Shown here piece after piece: positions 43,046-52,298 of a DNA stretch of 64,000 nt; positions within the stretch are counted from its first letter, which is position 1, and every line of letters starts with the position of its first letter. The translations under genes and the position numbers were made by a program. The notes beneath the pieces were generated by a model, which was not told the DNA's origin, ran no database searches, and saw only the letters and a program-made list of their open reading frames with translations. The stretch comes from Flavobacterium sp. SUN052 (GTDB taxonomy: Bacteria > Bacteroidota > Bacteroidia > Flavobacteriales > Flavobacteriaceae). The stretch spans positions 992,001 to 1,056,000 of the forward strand of contig NZ_JAPQNS010000001.1 in NCBI RefSeq assembly GCF_028867935.1. Reading direction: 5' to 3'.

Positions 43046-44221
43046 TTAGTCGCAGCGCTGGCCATCTAAGCGGAAATACCGGATAGGGACCGGTTTTACA
43101 GCGGTTGTGTCGACAAAGCCTTTGAGCGCGAACAAGCCGATGAATTTAGGCTCCATGCCGAATGAATACGTGGTAAGCTCTTTAAACGAGAAATTGTCGA
43201 CCGGACTGGCCGAGTATAAGAAACGAAATTTCTGTCCCTGTTTCTCCAACCGGAAGGCCACGTTTTTTAGGTTGGTAGTAGCAATACGCTGCACATCGGC
43301 ACTGCCCAACTGAAACAGAGGCTGGTGGATAAACTCTTCCAGGTTCGCGTACTCGCTGCCGTACGAGGCTACGGCCTGAATCAAAATTTCGCCGGGCTTT
43401 GTGTAGCCTCCAAAAAAGTTGTTGTAGGACAGTGATAGGCGGATGCTTTTTCCCCTGAACAGCGTGTCTTCCAGTAGTAATAATCCCGCCTGTTGCCAGT
43501 TTCCGCTGGGTACAAAATCCGTAAAGTGGACTTCGGTGGTAAAGCAATCATCCTGAATTCGTTGCAACAGGAGGTTTTGCACCCGTGGTTTTTCGCCGGT
43601 TTTGGGCCAGTTATCACCTTTGAGCGTAAACAGCGTCAGTCGGCCCGGTTTTTCATTTCGGCGCTTCCAGAACGTATCGTTTTTATCCTGCACAAACCAA
43701 CCATTTTGCGATAGGGTGAGGTCATCAGTCGCCTGGAAATTATCTCGTAGATGCTCAAAATCGGGGGGTAATATGAAGATAAGGAAGCCAGCCAGCAACA
43801 GGACTATTCCCGCAACGACCCAAACCAGTCGGCTCCTTTGGGGGCTTTTCGGGATGGTGACAGTATCAGACTTTAGCGGCACCTTGACCTGTTCGCGATA
43901 CCGAAACCAATACGTAAAGTGTTCTCCCGCTTTTTTGCGCTCTACTTCGGAGGTGACGGGTGCTTCGAAAACGTACCGGGCCAGCGTATCCAGCGTGGCT
44001 ATCGATGGGTTTTCCTGCTTACCGGGCGTGGGCGTAAGCACAAAAGCCGCGTAGTTTTTCAGGCTTTTCCAGCCAACAATCAGTCCGGTGTGCTCTTCGA
44101 TCTCATTACTTAAGTGCCTGCTCTCGGGTTCAGAAAGCGGTTCACTCAGCGGATGACCGAAACATGTTGTGATTACCGCATTGAAAAGATGGGCAAACGC
44201 CCGCCGGTCAAACTCATCCAT
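43046..44221 (-). CDS. Membrane-tethered HTH-like protein with outer jelly-roll domain (second copy)
   Basis: 391 residues from the ATG at 44221; a GTG at 44320 adds 33 residues of poor character. The cytoplasmic part (about 1-120) contains LSNEIEEHTGLIVGWKSLKN and PSIATLDTLARYVFEAPVT, the same kind of helical HTH-like domain as in the protein at 11650-12963, with an added helix FTYWFRYREQ. One membrane helix is at about 132-152 (LVWVVAGIVLLLAGFLIFIL). The periplasmic part (about 160-391) is a beta sandwich of the DUF1349/LamG type: GWFVQDKNDTFWKRRN, NWQQAGLLLLEDTLF and FRLEKQGQKFRFLYSAS. It could be a one-component sensor; neither ligand nor DNA target is known. It diverges from a DUF5020-type gene. 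Confidence 0.72.
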   Translation of the reverse strand: MDEFDRRAFAHLFNAVITTCFGHPLSEPLSEPESRHLSNEIEEHTGLIVGWKSLKNYAAFVLTPTPGKQENPSIATLDTLARYVFEAPVTSEVERKKAGEHFTYWFRYREQVKVPLKSDTVTIPKSPQRSRLVWVVAGIVLLLAGFLIFILPPDFEHLRDNFQATDDLTLSQNGWFVQDKNDTFWKRRNEKPGRLTLFTLKGDNWPKTGEKPRVQNLLLQRIQDDCFTTEVHFTDFVPSGNWQQAGLLLLEDTLFRGKSIRLSLSYNNFFGGYTKPGEILIQAVASYGSEYANLEEFIHQPLFQLGSADVQRIATTNLKNVAFRLEKQGQKFRFLYSASPVDNFSFKELTTYSFGMEPKFIGLFALKGFVDTTAVKPVPIRYFRLDGQRCD

Positions 44222-44396
44222 CAGATAAAGGTAGTTGTCTGGTCGCCAGGCCGCAATTCTGTAGCAGGCCTGGGTCGGTAAATAACGACTCCTGTAGGCA
44301 TTTAAACGCCCGAAATTCACAATTCCGTGACGTTTCCGCCTGAATTCCGTTCGCTTTTACCCAGGAGACGAAGCTTTGCCCAAAACTTGTCTCCCC

Positions 44397-45113
44397 ATGA
44401 AAAACGCACTGATTATTGGTTTATGGATGGTTGCTCTGACTGGTCAGGCGCAACAGCTTCAGCTTCATTATGATTTCAGACACTCGATCAACCCCGATCT
44501 GAATCGCCGAAATTTCACGTCGATGACATTTGAATATTTCAAAGGCAACGACTCTACGGGCTCATTTTTATTGAAAACACAAGCTGACTTTACGGGCGAA
44601 AATAATAACATCGGGCAGATTTTTGTCCAGGTTTCCAAGAATCTGCGCTACTGGAAACCCCACGTTTATCTGGCTCTGACGTACAGCGGTGGACTGGGTG
44701 TGGCACCTCCCACCTATGGCTACTACCTCACCAACACGTTTGGGGTGGGCGTGGCTTATCCGTTTCAATGGCGTGGTGCCTGGTTCAGCACGAGCCTGGT
44801 GTATCGATTTAGCACGTTTGCCAGACCAAGTCATGATCCGCAGCTTATATTTTACTTCGGAAAAGGATTCTTTAACTACAAGTTCATGATTGCCGGGAGT
44901 TTAGTGGCCTGGAGCGAAAACCGAGATCAGGGTACTGACTTCACCCAACACCAACAGGGTAAGAAAATCGCGTTTTTTGGTGACCCGCAATGCTGGGTCA
45001 AGGTTGCCCGAACCGTGTCTATCGGTTCTCGAATTAACCTGTTTTATCACGTACTAATCAATGGAAACCAACTTCAGGTGTATCCGACTCTTGCCCTGAA
45101 AAACCAGTTTTGA
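44397..45113 (+). CDS. DUF5020-like outer-membrane beta-barrel protein
   Basis: 238 residues from the ATG at 44397 (MKNALIIG); a TTG at 44376 is the alternative. Signal peptide ends GQAQ. The mature chain opens QLQLHYDFRHSINPDLNRR, the usual start of DUF5020 proteins, and is made of alternating amphipathic strands (FEYFKGNDSTGSFLLKTQAD, WFSTSLVYRFSTF, YKFMIAGSLVAWS), a barrel of about ten to twelve strands related to Tsx nucleoside channels. Role: probably a small-molecule channel in the outer membrane. Its stop abuts the stop of the convergent MacB-type permease with no intervening base. Confidence 0.8.
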   Translation: MKNALIIGLWMVALTGQAQQLQLHYDFRHSINPDLNRRNFTSMTFEYFKGNDSTGSFLLKTQADFTGENNNIGQIFVQVSKNLRYWKPHVYLALTYSGGLGVAPPTYGYYLTNTFGVGVAYPFQWRGAWFSTSLVYRFSTFARPSHDPQLIFYFGKGFFNYKFMIAGSLVAWSENRDQGTDFTQHQQGKKIAFFGDPQCWVKVARTVSIGSRINLFYHVLINGNQLQVYPTLALKNQF

Positions 45114-46337
45114 CTATTCGCGACGAATGGCCTCGACCGGATCGAGCCGGGCGGCCCGCATGGCCGGGTAAGTGCCGAAGATGACACCGATTAACATGGC
45201 GATGACCATAATCAGGATAAATGTATTCCAGGTATAAGCCGCCTGAAAGGGTACCTCGGTGAGGGCTTTTACGATGGGAATAAATGCCATAGTGCTCAGC
45301 AGACCCAGCACCAATCCCAGCAAACTTCCGAACGTCGAAATGGTGATGGACTCAGACAGAAACTGCCACAAAATATCCCGTTTTTTGGCCCCGAGCGCTT
45401 TCCGAACACCAATCTCTACCGTTCGCTCGTTCACCGAAATCAGGAGTACGTTCATCACGCCAATGCCACCGACCAATACAGAAATGCCCACGATTAGACC
45501 CATAATAATGCGGAAGAGCAGAAAACCTTTGGCTGCCTGGTCGACCCGCTGTTCGTTGGTAATGATGGAGAAATCGGCCAGCTGGTTTTTCATGTTGCCT
45601 TTCAGCCAGGTTTCAAGTTCGGTTTTCAAGGCAGGGACATCTTCTACATTGCCAGCCTCAATCACGGCCATAGGCGGAGTTGCTTTCAGCGCACTGTCCG
45701 ACAGGAGGGTAAAAGGCATGAGCAGTTGACCCGCTTTGGCATCTTTATCGGCCGAAATTCCGATTACAGTGAGTGCCTTGCCGTTGTATATTACCTGTTT
45801 GCCAAGGGCGGCTTTTTCAGGTTGCTTACCTACCAGTTGCCGGGCCAGTTTCTGGTTGACAAATGCCACCGGTTGTCCATTCTTTAGTTCCGTTTCGCTG
45901 AAGGCCCGGCCATGAATCAGGCTTAGATCGGGGTGGAGGGGGAGTCCGAGAGCGGTGATTATGGACCCCGTTTTACCGGTAGCCGTCTGCGTACTTATTT
46001 CCCCGTTTTGGCGTGAGTAGAGGTATGCCTTAGCCGGTAAGGTCAGCGACGACCGCATTTTGGTGAAGCTGTTGTAATTAAAATACGCGTAGTCAGCTTT
46101 TCGTACCTGCACCTCATTGACTGATTTGTAGGGACTCGGCTGAACCAGAATCGCCTTTAAGGAGGTGGTTTTGGTAATCTGCTCCTGCGCGTACTGTTCC
46201 ATCCCGTCGATCAGCGACAGAATCGCCACCAGTGCTGCCACACCAATGACAATCCCCAGAATGGACAGAACAGTATGGAAAAAACGGGAACGGATATTTT
46301 GGAATGCAGTCGCGAACGATACCAGGATCTTTTTCAT
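45114..46337 (-). CDS. Classic single-FtsX MacB-type ABC transporter permease
   Basis: 407 residues from the ATG at 46337 (MKKILVSFATAFQNIRSRF); the frame extends upstream to 46409 but begins with unlikely residues. TM1 is near 20-42, the MacB periplasmic core domain spans 50-270, and three helices follow near 285-310, 335-360 and 370-395 with the cytoplasmic motif ERTVEIGVRKALGAKKRDIL; it ends with LDPVEAIRRE. Unlike the ten large permeases it is not duplicated, and its family normally acts as a dimer with a LolD/MacB-type ATPase and a membrane-fusion protein. Neither is encoded nearby. It ends a run of minus-strand genes that includes the PUL but is separated from it by a GC-rich hairpin (46395-46426). 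Confidence 0.9.
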   Translation of the reverse strand: MKKILVSFATAFQNIRSRFFHTVLSILGIVIGVAALVAILSLIDGMEQYAQEQITKTTSLKAILVQPSPYKSVNEVQVRKADYAYFNYNSFTKMRSSLTLPAKAYLYSRQNGEISTQTATGKTGSIITALGLPLHPDLSLIHGRAFSETELKNGQPVAFVNQKLARQLVGKQPEKAALGKQVIYNGKALTVIGISADKDAKAGQLLMPFTLLSDSALKATPPMAVIEAGNVEDVPALKTELETWLKGNMKNQLADFSIITNEQRVDQAAKGFLLFRIIMGLIVGISVLVGGIGVMNVLLISVNERTVEIGVRKALGAKKRDILWQFLSESITISTFGSLLGLVLGLLSTMAFIPIVKALTEVPFQAAYTWNTFILIMVIAMLIGVIFGTYPAMRAARLDPVEAIRRE

Positions 46338-46394
46338 CGGGAGAAGGGAGTCCTTATCTGTGGACTGTTCGACAAGATAAGCCAACCCTTCTCC

Positions 46395-46426
46395 ACCCGC
46401 CAACGCCATTGTGACAAACGGCGGGT
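46395..46426. terminator. Hairpin with plus-strand T-tail, weak candidate terminator
   Basis: ACCCGCC (46395-46401) pairs with GGCGGGT (46420-46426), followed by TTTTAATC on the plus strand only. It lies between the rhamnosidase and the MacB-type permease. On the minus strand, where both genes lie, there is no T-run after it, so it may be a weak stop or only a pause. Confidence 0.3.
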
Positions 46427-46431
46427 TTTAA

Positions 46432-49296
46432 TCAATTAACAGCGTTTGGCACGGAAAACTGATACACGCCAGAACCTACTTCGAGCTGTACGTAGCCATC
46501 CTTTACCGATTTTACGTTAACGAATGGGTTCGCTTTTAGCCCTTTACTGCCTTCCCTTATCTTGTCAGGGTTGGTAGTCGGGATAAACACATCGGCAACG
46601 GTGTTCACCGGAACCGTAACCGATAGCGTCAGTTGCTTGCCATTTTTGCGCCACGACGATTCAATCTTGCCGTTAATCGACTGGTAGCGGGCTTTTACAA
46701 ATTGGAGACCTTCATTGGCAATGTCGGGCTTCACAGTGAACGTTCGGTACCCGGCTTGTCCCACTTTCAGGCCAGCGGCATGCTCAAACAGCCACTCATT
46801 TACGGAGCCAAACGCATAGTGGTTGAAGGAGTTCATGCCCGCGTTATTCTCAAATCCTTTGCCTTTGATATAGCTGTTCCAGCGCTCCCAAACCGTATTG
46901 GCCCCGTTAATGACCTCGAACCCCCACGACGGATAATCGGTGTTCAGCAGGAGTCGATAAGCCTCGTCGCTATGCCCGGTAACTGACAGCGCCGGTAACA
47001 GGGGCTTTACGCCCAAAAAGCCCGTTGAAAGTTTGTTGTTATTGGCTCTGATCAGGTCAACCAGCCAGTTGCCCGCTTGTTGCGTCTGGTCGGGTTTGAG
47101 CATCTGCATATAAATGGCATTGGCATAGGCCGTCTGGGTATGGCCATCAAACCCCATTTCGCCATCTACGTAGCCGTTCCCGTTGCCATAGGCGGCACTA
47201 TTGGCTTTGAATTTGCCCGTGGCATCGGCGTAGTGGTTCAGAAAGGCTTGCTTTATCTTCTCAAAAACCGCTTTGTAATGCGCCGACTCGTCGGGTTTGC
47301 CAATGGCGCTTGCCATTTCGGCCATCATCGAAGCTACGTAGCCATAGTACATGGTAGCCAGCATATCGGGCGGTGTTTTCTTGCCAACCGATAACCAGTC
47401 GCCAAACCCGCCTTTCGGAGAAATTTCCTCAAAACTGGCTTCTTTATACACATAGGTGTTCTTGCTTTTCTGTTCCAGAAAATCGAGGTACGCAACCATG
47501 TTTGGCCAGAAATTTCGGATCACCCGCGTGTCGCCGTAGGTTTTGTAAATCGTGTAGGGGCAAATAATGCCGGCCTCCGACCAGCCGGGCGAATACGTAT
47601 CGGTTTTGCGGACGTTCGGCGCGGGGGCATATATCGGGTAGGCGTGGTCGGGCCGTTGGGCATCGTTCAGGTCCACCAGCCATTTGGTGAAAAAGGCCGC
47701 TATGTCGTTGTTGAACGTGGCCGATTCGACGTAAGCCTGGGCATCGCCCGTCCAGCCGAGTCGTTCGTCGCGCTGGGGACAGTCGGTGGGCACTTCGAAA
47801 TAGTTGGAGCGCTGCGTCCAGACAATGTTCTGGTACAGCTTGTTAACCATTTTATTGTCGGTCTCAAATGATCCTGTTTCGGGCGTAGCCGAGGTCAAAA
47901 CAATGCCCGTAATAGCATCCAGACTTGGGGCGGTTCGGAACCCGGCAACTTCCAAGTACTGAAACCCGTGGTAAGTAAATCGGGGTGTCCAGGTTTCACC
48001 TTCTTTGGCCCCTTTCAGAATATAGGTATCGATGGCTCTGGCTTTTCGCAGGTTTTCCGTCATGATCTCGCCATTCGGAAACAAGACCTCGCCAAACCGC
48101 AGCCGGATGGTGTCACCCTTGTTGCCTTTTACCCTGAGCCGGACGACGCCCGCAAAATTCTGACCCAAATCAAACAGGTATTTGCCTCCGGATTTGGGCG
48201 TAACTGATTTTGCTTTCAATTCCCCAAAAACCTGCACCGGATTGCCGGGATACGCCTGTAGTTTTCGCTCTGCTTTATCGGGATATACGCGGCTGCTTTT
48301 CCAGACCGAATCGTCGAAGCCGGGCTGGTTCCAGTTCTTAAATTCGCGCCGGGCATCGTAGGTCTCGCCGTTCAGGATGTCGGCTTCAACAATGGGGCCA
48401 TGATTTGTTTTCCAGGTCTGGTCGGTAACCACCGTTTCTTTGGTGCCATTAGCGTACTCGATTTCCAGCTGGGCTTTCAGCAGCGGAACATCACCGTAGA
48501 AGTTTTTCACGACGGGGTTGCCCACCAGCAGGGCATAGCCAAGGTACCCCGCATACCAGCCGTCGGCGACGATAGCCCCGAGGGCATTGTTGCCCGCTTT
48601 CATGTTGGCCGTAACGTCATAGGTCTGGTAATAAACCCGTTTGTTGTAGTCTGTCCAGCCCGGCGTAAAATAGTCGTTTCCAACGCGTTTGCCGTTGATG
48701 TGAAATTCGTACAAGCCCAGCGAGCTTACGAACAAGCGAGCCCGCTTAATGGGGGCTTTGAGTTGTACGTCTTTTCTGAAAAAGGGGGCGGGTGGCAGGT
48801 GGTATGTTTTGCCCTTACCTAGGGCCGTCAGGTCGTTGCCAATCCAGTCGCCTTTCCAGTCTGACTTGTTCACCAAGCCCATTTCCCAGCGAGCAACTGC
48901 ACTCCAAGCACTAGCCTGCCCATTTTTGTCCCAGCTACGCACTTTCCAGTAACAGACCGCCCTTGAAGTCAGATTTTTACCCGCATATTCGATCTGGTTG
49001 GTGGCATTGCCCGGCTGTTTGTTCGAATCCCACAAATCAGCCTTGCCGGGGGCCAGTAAAGCCGCCGATGATGCTACTAGGATCTGATAAGCGGTCTGTT
49101 TTTGACCCCGGACAGCCGAGGTCAATTCCCAGCTTAAGCGGGGTATTTCGGTGTCGATAACTGGGTTTGTCTTGTATTCCGTGCGCAGATTAACGGGCTT
49201 CAGGTCGATTGTAGCCGCGAGAGCATCGCTACATACAGAAATCAAGAGAAACCCAACAAAAGATGTGATTAGGGCGGGCAGGTAGTTGACGTTCAT
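46432..49296 (-). CDS. Alpha-L-rhamnosidase, glycoside hydrolase family 78
   Basis: 954 residues from the ATG at 49296; the open frame continues to 49383 but would overlap the sulfatase gene. Signal peptide 1-28 (ends DALAA). The order is an Ig-like N-terminal domain (about 30-140: NPRLSWELTSAVRGQKQTAY-like), a rhamnosidase N domain with DWKGDWIGND and WTDYNKRVYYQTYD, the concanavalin-like domain, and the alpha/alpha six-barrel. The catalytic region VPTDCPQRDERLGWTGDAQ (acid Glu about 511) and NTVWERWNSY (base Glu about 804) match GH78. It releases terminal L-rhamnose. As the last enzyme gene of the PUL, it follows two sulfatases. The short gap to the sulfatase suggests one transcript. Confidence 0.95.
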   Translation of the reverse strand: MNVNYLPALITSFVGFLLISVCSDALAATIDLKPVNLRTEYKTNPVIDTEIPRLSWELTSAVRGQKQTAYQILVASSAALLAPGKADLWDSNKQPGNATNQIEYAGKNLTSRAVCYWKVRSWDKNGQASAWSAVARWEMGLVNKSDWKGDWIGNDLTALGKGKTYHLPPAPFFRKDVQLKAPIKRARLFVSSLGLYEFHINGKRVGNDYFTPGWTDYNKRVYYQTYDVTANMKAGNNALGAIVADGWYAGYLGYALLVGNPVVKNFYGDVPLLKAQLEIEYANGTKETVVTDQTWKTNHGPIVEADILNGETYDARREFKNWNQPGFDDSVWKSSRVYPDKAERKLQAYPGNPVQVFGELKAKSVTPKSGGKYLFDLGQNFAGVVRLRVKGNKGDTIRLRFGEVLFPNGEIMTENLRKARAIDTYILKGAKEGETWTPRFTYHGFQYLEVAGFRTAPSLDAITGIVLTSATPETGSFETDNKMVNKLYQNIVWTQRSNYFEVPTDCPQRDERLGWTGDAQAYVESATFNNDIAAFFTKWLVDLNDAQRPDHAYPIYAPAPNVRKTDTYSPGWSEAGIICPYTIYKTYGDTRVIRNFWPNMVAYLDFLEQKSKNTYVYKEASFEEISPKGGFGDWLSVGKKTPPDMLATMYYGYVASMMAEMASAIGKPDESAHYKAVFEKIKQAFLNHYADATGKFKANSAAYGNGNGYVDGEMGFDGHTQTAYANAIYMQMLKPDQTQQAGNWLVDLIRANNNKLSTGFLGVKPLLPALSVTGHSDEAYRLLLNTDYPSWGFEVINGANTVWERWNSYIKGKGFENNAGMNSFNHYAFGSVNEWLFEHAAGLKVGQAGYRTFTVKPDIANEGLQFVKARYQSINGKIESSWRKNGKQLTLSVTVPVNTVADVFIPTTNPDKIREGSKGLKANPFVNVKSVKDGYVQLEVGSGVYQFSVPNAVN

Positions 49297-49351
49297 ATAG
49301 CAATCCGGGACTGTAGGTGGTTTGTTTCTATAATCCCGGTTTTGGTGCGAA

Positions 49352-50809
49352 CTACTTGTAATAGGGGTTGCCCAGCGAATCAATGGCCGCCCAGGGGTAG
49401 TGCCACTTATCCATGTACACGTTGCCGGGGGAGAAGCTGTCGTTGGCTTTCTGGAGTTTTTGAGCGAGCATCCGTTCCAGTTGCTGCTGGGTCTGGGCCA
49501 TTGTCGCGTCGTTGACCCGGTTCTTAAGCTGGTACGGGTCCTGCTGATTATCGTATAGAAGCCAGGGTCCTTTCAAATCGCGCACGTAGGTGTACCGGGC
49601 GGTGCGGATGCCCCGGTACTCGCGCCCACCCCGACCATAGTTCCACTGGTGGAACGGGACAATACAGGCAATCATGGCAGCCTCATCGGGCCGGGGTGCG
49701 CGGGGGCTACGGAACAGGGCGGCAAAATCCTGCCCTTCTACACTTTTTGGAATCGACAGCCCCGTCATCGACAGAAGCGTAGGCATCACGTCCGTGAGCG
49801 ATATGGGTACGTCCATCGTGCGACCCTTGCGGCCAAATTCGGCGGGGTATTTGAGCAGAAACGGAATCCGAATCGACTCGTCCCAAGGCTTTTGCTTGTT
49901 GATCTGATCGTGCGAATACAGCATATCGCCATGATCGGAAGTGAAAATGAAAATGGTGCTTTCATCAAGCTTAGCGGCCTTCATAGCTGCCTGTAACCGG
50001 CCAATACAATCGTCGAGGGCGTTGATGTGCGCATAATAACCCCGTAGCGCCCGGGTTGCCTCCGTGGTATCCTTGGTGGGAACATTGGCCCGTAAGTTGA
50101 TGGGCGTATTGGCGTATTTCTGGCGATATTCTTTCGGGGCTGTCTGGTACGGATCGTGCGGTGGCCCCCAGGCCAGTACCAATAAAAACGGAGCATCGCG
50201 TTTCTGGGTCATGAAGCCAATGGCCGAATCAGTCTGGCTGATGGCGTCGTACTGTTGCCAGACAAACCGCTTGTTCACCTCATTGTAATACGGCGAATTG
50301 TTGTAGTCGTGGGTGCATTCCAAGGCTCGCCAATACTCGAAGCCCTGCCGCCGATCGGCCGGAATTGGAGCTAGACGGCCGGGGGCAAAGTCTTTGGCCA
50401 AACCGCCATTGATGTGCCACTTGCCGATGAAACCCGTTTGATACCCGTTTTGCTGGCAGACTTCGGCTAGTGTAACGGCTTCATTCCGTAGTGGGCGGTC
50501 GTTGTAGAATACCCCGTGTGTATGGGCGTGCTGGCCCGTCAGCATACTCGCCCGGCTGGGCGCGCATACCGGCACTTCCGCTACGCACATACGCGCATTG
50601 ACTGATTCGGCCGCCAGTTTGTCCAGATTTGGGGTAATAACCTGCCGATTTCCGGCATAACCCAAATCCTGGGCGCGCCACTGGTCGGCCATCACAATAA
50701 CAATGTTAGGCTTGCGGGCTGGAGCCGACTGCTTGGACTGCGAGACAGGCTTCCAGGCGATTAGTCCCAGAATCAGGGCACCTCCTATGCACACATTGAC
50801 TGAATTCAT
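49352..50809 (-). CDS. Secreted sulfatase (Cys-type formylglycine), canonical motif
   Basis: 485 residues with a short N-terminal hydrophobic stretch (about 5-20). The arylsulfatase fold is clear: IVIVMADQWRAQDLGYAG with metal ligands, the formylglycine motif VCAPSRASMLTGQ (Cys at about 81, modified by an FGE-type enzyme or anSME), YQTGFIGKWH and FTSDHGDML for calcium and sulfate binding. The first Asp of the usual DD pair is Ala here (ADQWR), a known variant. The role is removal of sulfate from the sugar that the neighbouring rhamnosidase attacks, an inference from the locus. It starts 23 bp after the stop of the other sulfatase gene. No maturase gene is in the window. Confidence 0.93.
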   Translation of the reverse strand: MNSVNVCIGGALILGLIAWKPVSQSKQSAPARKPNIVIVMADQWRAQDLGYAGNRQVITPNLDKLAAESVNARMCVAEVPVCAPSRASMLTGQHAHTHGVFYNDRPLRNEAVTLAEVCQQNGYQTGFIGKWHINGGLAKDFAPGRLAPIPADRRQGFEYWRALECTHDYNNSPYYNEVNKRFVWQQYDAISQTDSAIGFMTQKRDAPFLLVLAWGPPHDPYQTAPKEYRQKYANTPINLRANVPTKDTTEATRALRGYYAHINALDDCIGRLQAAMKAAKLDESTIFIFTSDHGDMLYSHDQINKQKPWDESIRIPFLLKYPAEFGRKGRTMDVPISLTDVMPTLLSMTGLSIPKSVEGQDFAALFRSPRAPRPDEAAMIACIVPFHQWNYGRGGREYRGIRTARYTYVRDLKGPWLLYDNQQDPYQLKNRVNDATMAQTQQQLERMLAQKLQKANDSFSPGNVYMDKWHYPWAAIDSLGNPYYK

Positions 50810-50832
50810 AGCTGAGTATTGGTTGATCCGGT

Positions 50833-52236
50833 TTACCGGGCAGCTTGCTTAAGCCGCTCGAAGGTGGGGAGTAACGATTTCTTTAACGCTTGCCCTTTTG
50901 GCTGCGTAGCCAGATTGGCGAGCTCCTGCGGGTCGGCTTTCAGGTCGTACACTTCCTCGTAGGAATCGGCAGATTGCCGGACGTTAAAGTAATGGACGTA
51001 CTTTTTGTCGGCGCTCAATACGCCTTCCGATTGGGGAATAAACACCGTGGGTATGTTGATCAGGTGTTCAAAAAAGAACTCGGTGCGCCAGGGTGTTTTG
51101 AGGGCATTGTTCATCAACTGGGTAAGAGGGCGTCCCTGCATTTGGCTCGGAACGGGCACTCCCGCCAGAGTCAGCAAGGTGGGTGCAAGGTCAATGTTTA
51201 GTGTATACTGGTCGGTGGTGCGGCCGTGCCAGGCGGGTTGCCGTGGATCATACACAATGAGCGGTACCCGGATTGAGAGTTCGTGGCCATACCATTTGTC
51301 GGCAAACCCGTATTCGCCTTCGTAAAACCCATTATCGCTGGTGTAAACGATCACGGTGTTTTTGTCCAGACCGCGCTCTTTCAGGGCTTTGCGCAGGTTA
51401 CCAACCACCTCGTCAATCCCTGTTATCAGGCGGAAATACGATTTGGTTGTCTGCTGAAACATCGAGTCGGTAGCGAACCGGCGCGCCCAGCGAATGCGGG
51501 ATTCGTTCTGGTCATTGTTTCTGAACCAGTCGGGAAACTGTCTGTAGTATTTATCCTGAGCCGCCGTTGGCCGTTTCAGGGTCTTGTCGCTATAGACGCT
51601 GGCGAAGCGTTCGGCGTAAGGGAACTCGGGCTTGGCGGCATCCTGCGCGTGGGGAGCTTTGAAACTCACCGACAAACAGAACGGCTTTCCGCTGGGGTTG
51701 CCTTGCAGAAACTCATCCATTTGCTGACCCATCAGATCGGTCAGGTGGATGGGCTTACCCTGTGAATCGCGAGCCGCGTAGTTCCCCTGCCCATCAAAGC
51801 CCCGCCAATAGTCGTAGGCACTAACGGGCATCTTGTTGCCAACCCCATATTTGCCAATGAAGCCTGTTCGGTAACCGGCTTTCTGGAGAAGTAGCGGATA
51901 CGTCTGCGCCAGGGCTGCTTCGGTAAAGGGCGTTCCAAAATCGTTGATCCCGTGCCGACGGGCATATTGTCCGCTCAAAATACTGGCCCGACTGATGGCA
52001 CAAATAGGCGTGGTCACGTACGAGCGTCGGAAGTAAAATCCATCCCGGGCAAGCTGGTCAATGTTTGGGGTTTTAATCACCGGATTGCCCGCTACGCCCA
52101 GCGCATCCCACCGCTGATCGTCGGCCAGAAGAAAGATGATGTTGGGCGCAGCTGCCTGTTGGGACTCCTGAACCGACACCGGGCGAAGTGCCAGGGCCGC
52201 TGCTACAACTGGAAGGAAAAAGACGAAGCGTTTCAA
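50833..52236 (-). CDS. Secreted sulfatase with unusual active-site motif CAISR
   Basis: 467 residues if the TTG at 52236 is the start, giving a signal peptide KRFVFFLPVVAAALA; the frame is open to 52284 (another TTG), and no ATG is available near the N-terminus. The fold is that of sulfatases: NIIFLLADDQRWDALGVAG, YRTGFIGKYGVGNKM, and VYTSDNGFYEGEYGFADKW. The formylglycine region reads TPICAISRASILSGQ, so Pro of the CxPxR motif is replaced by Ile; the Cys and Arg are intact. The distinct LADDQRWDALGV and the FADKWY motif suggest a different sulfatase subfamily from its neighbour, so the pair probably cleave different sulfate positions. Confidence 0.92.
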   Translation of the reverse strand: MKRFVFFLPVVAAALALRPVSVQESQQAAAPNIIFLLADDQRWDALGVAGNPVIKTPNIDQLARDGFYFRRSYVTTPICAISRASILSGQYARRHGINDFGTPFTEAALAQTYPLLLQKAGYRTGFIGKYGVGNKMPVSAYDYWRGFDGQGNYAARDSQGKPIHLTDLMGQQMDEFLQGNPSGKPFCLSVSFKAPHAQDAAKPEFPYAERFASVYSDKTLKRPTAAQDKYYRQFPDWFRNNDQNESRIRWARRFATDSMFQQTTKSYFRLITGIDEVVGNLRKALKERGLDKNTVIVYTSDNGFYEGEYGFADKWYGHELSIRVPLIVYDPRQPAWHGRTTDQYTLNIDLAPTLLTLAGVPVPSQMQGRPLTQLMNNALKTPWRTEFFFEHLINIPTVFIPQSEGVLSADKKYVHYFNVRQSADSYEEVYDLKADPQELANLATQPKGQALKKSLLPTFERLKQAAR

Positions 52237-52298
52237 AGTCGCTGGGGTTTGGGGTAATGCTACTAGATAAGTTACTGTAAACAATCCGTTGCTATATC

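Noticed and set aside
49297..49383. Longer N-terminus for the rhamnosidase
   Set aside because: It would overlap the end of the upstream sulfatase gene and precede an intact signal peptide; the ATG at 49296 fits.
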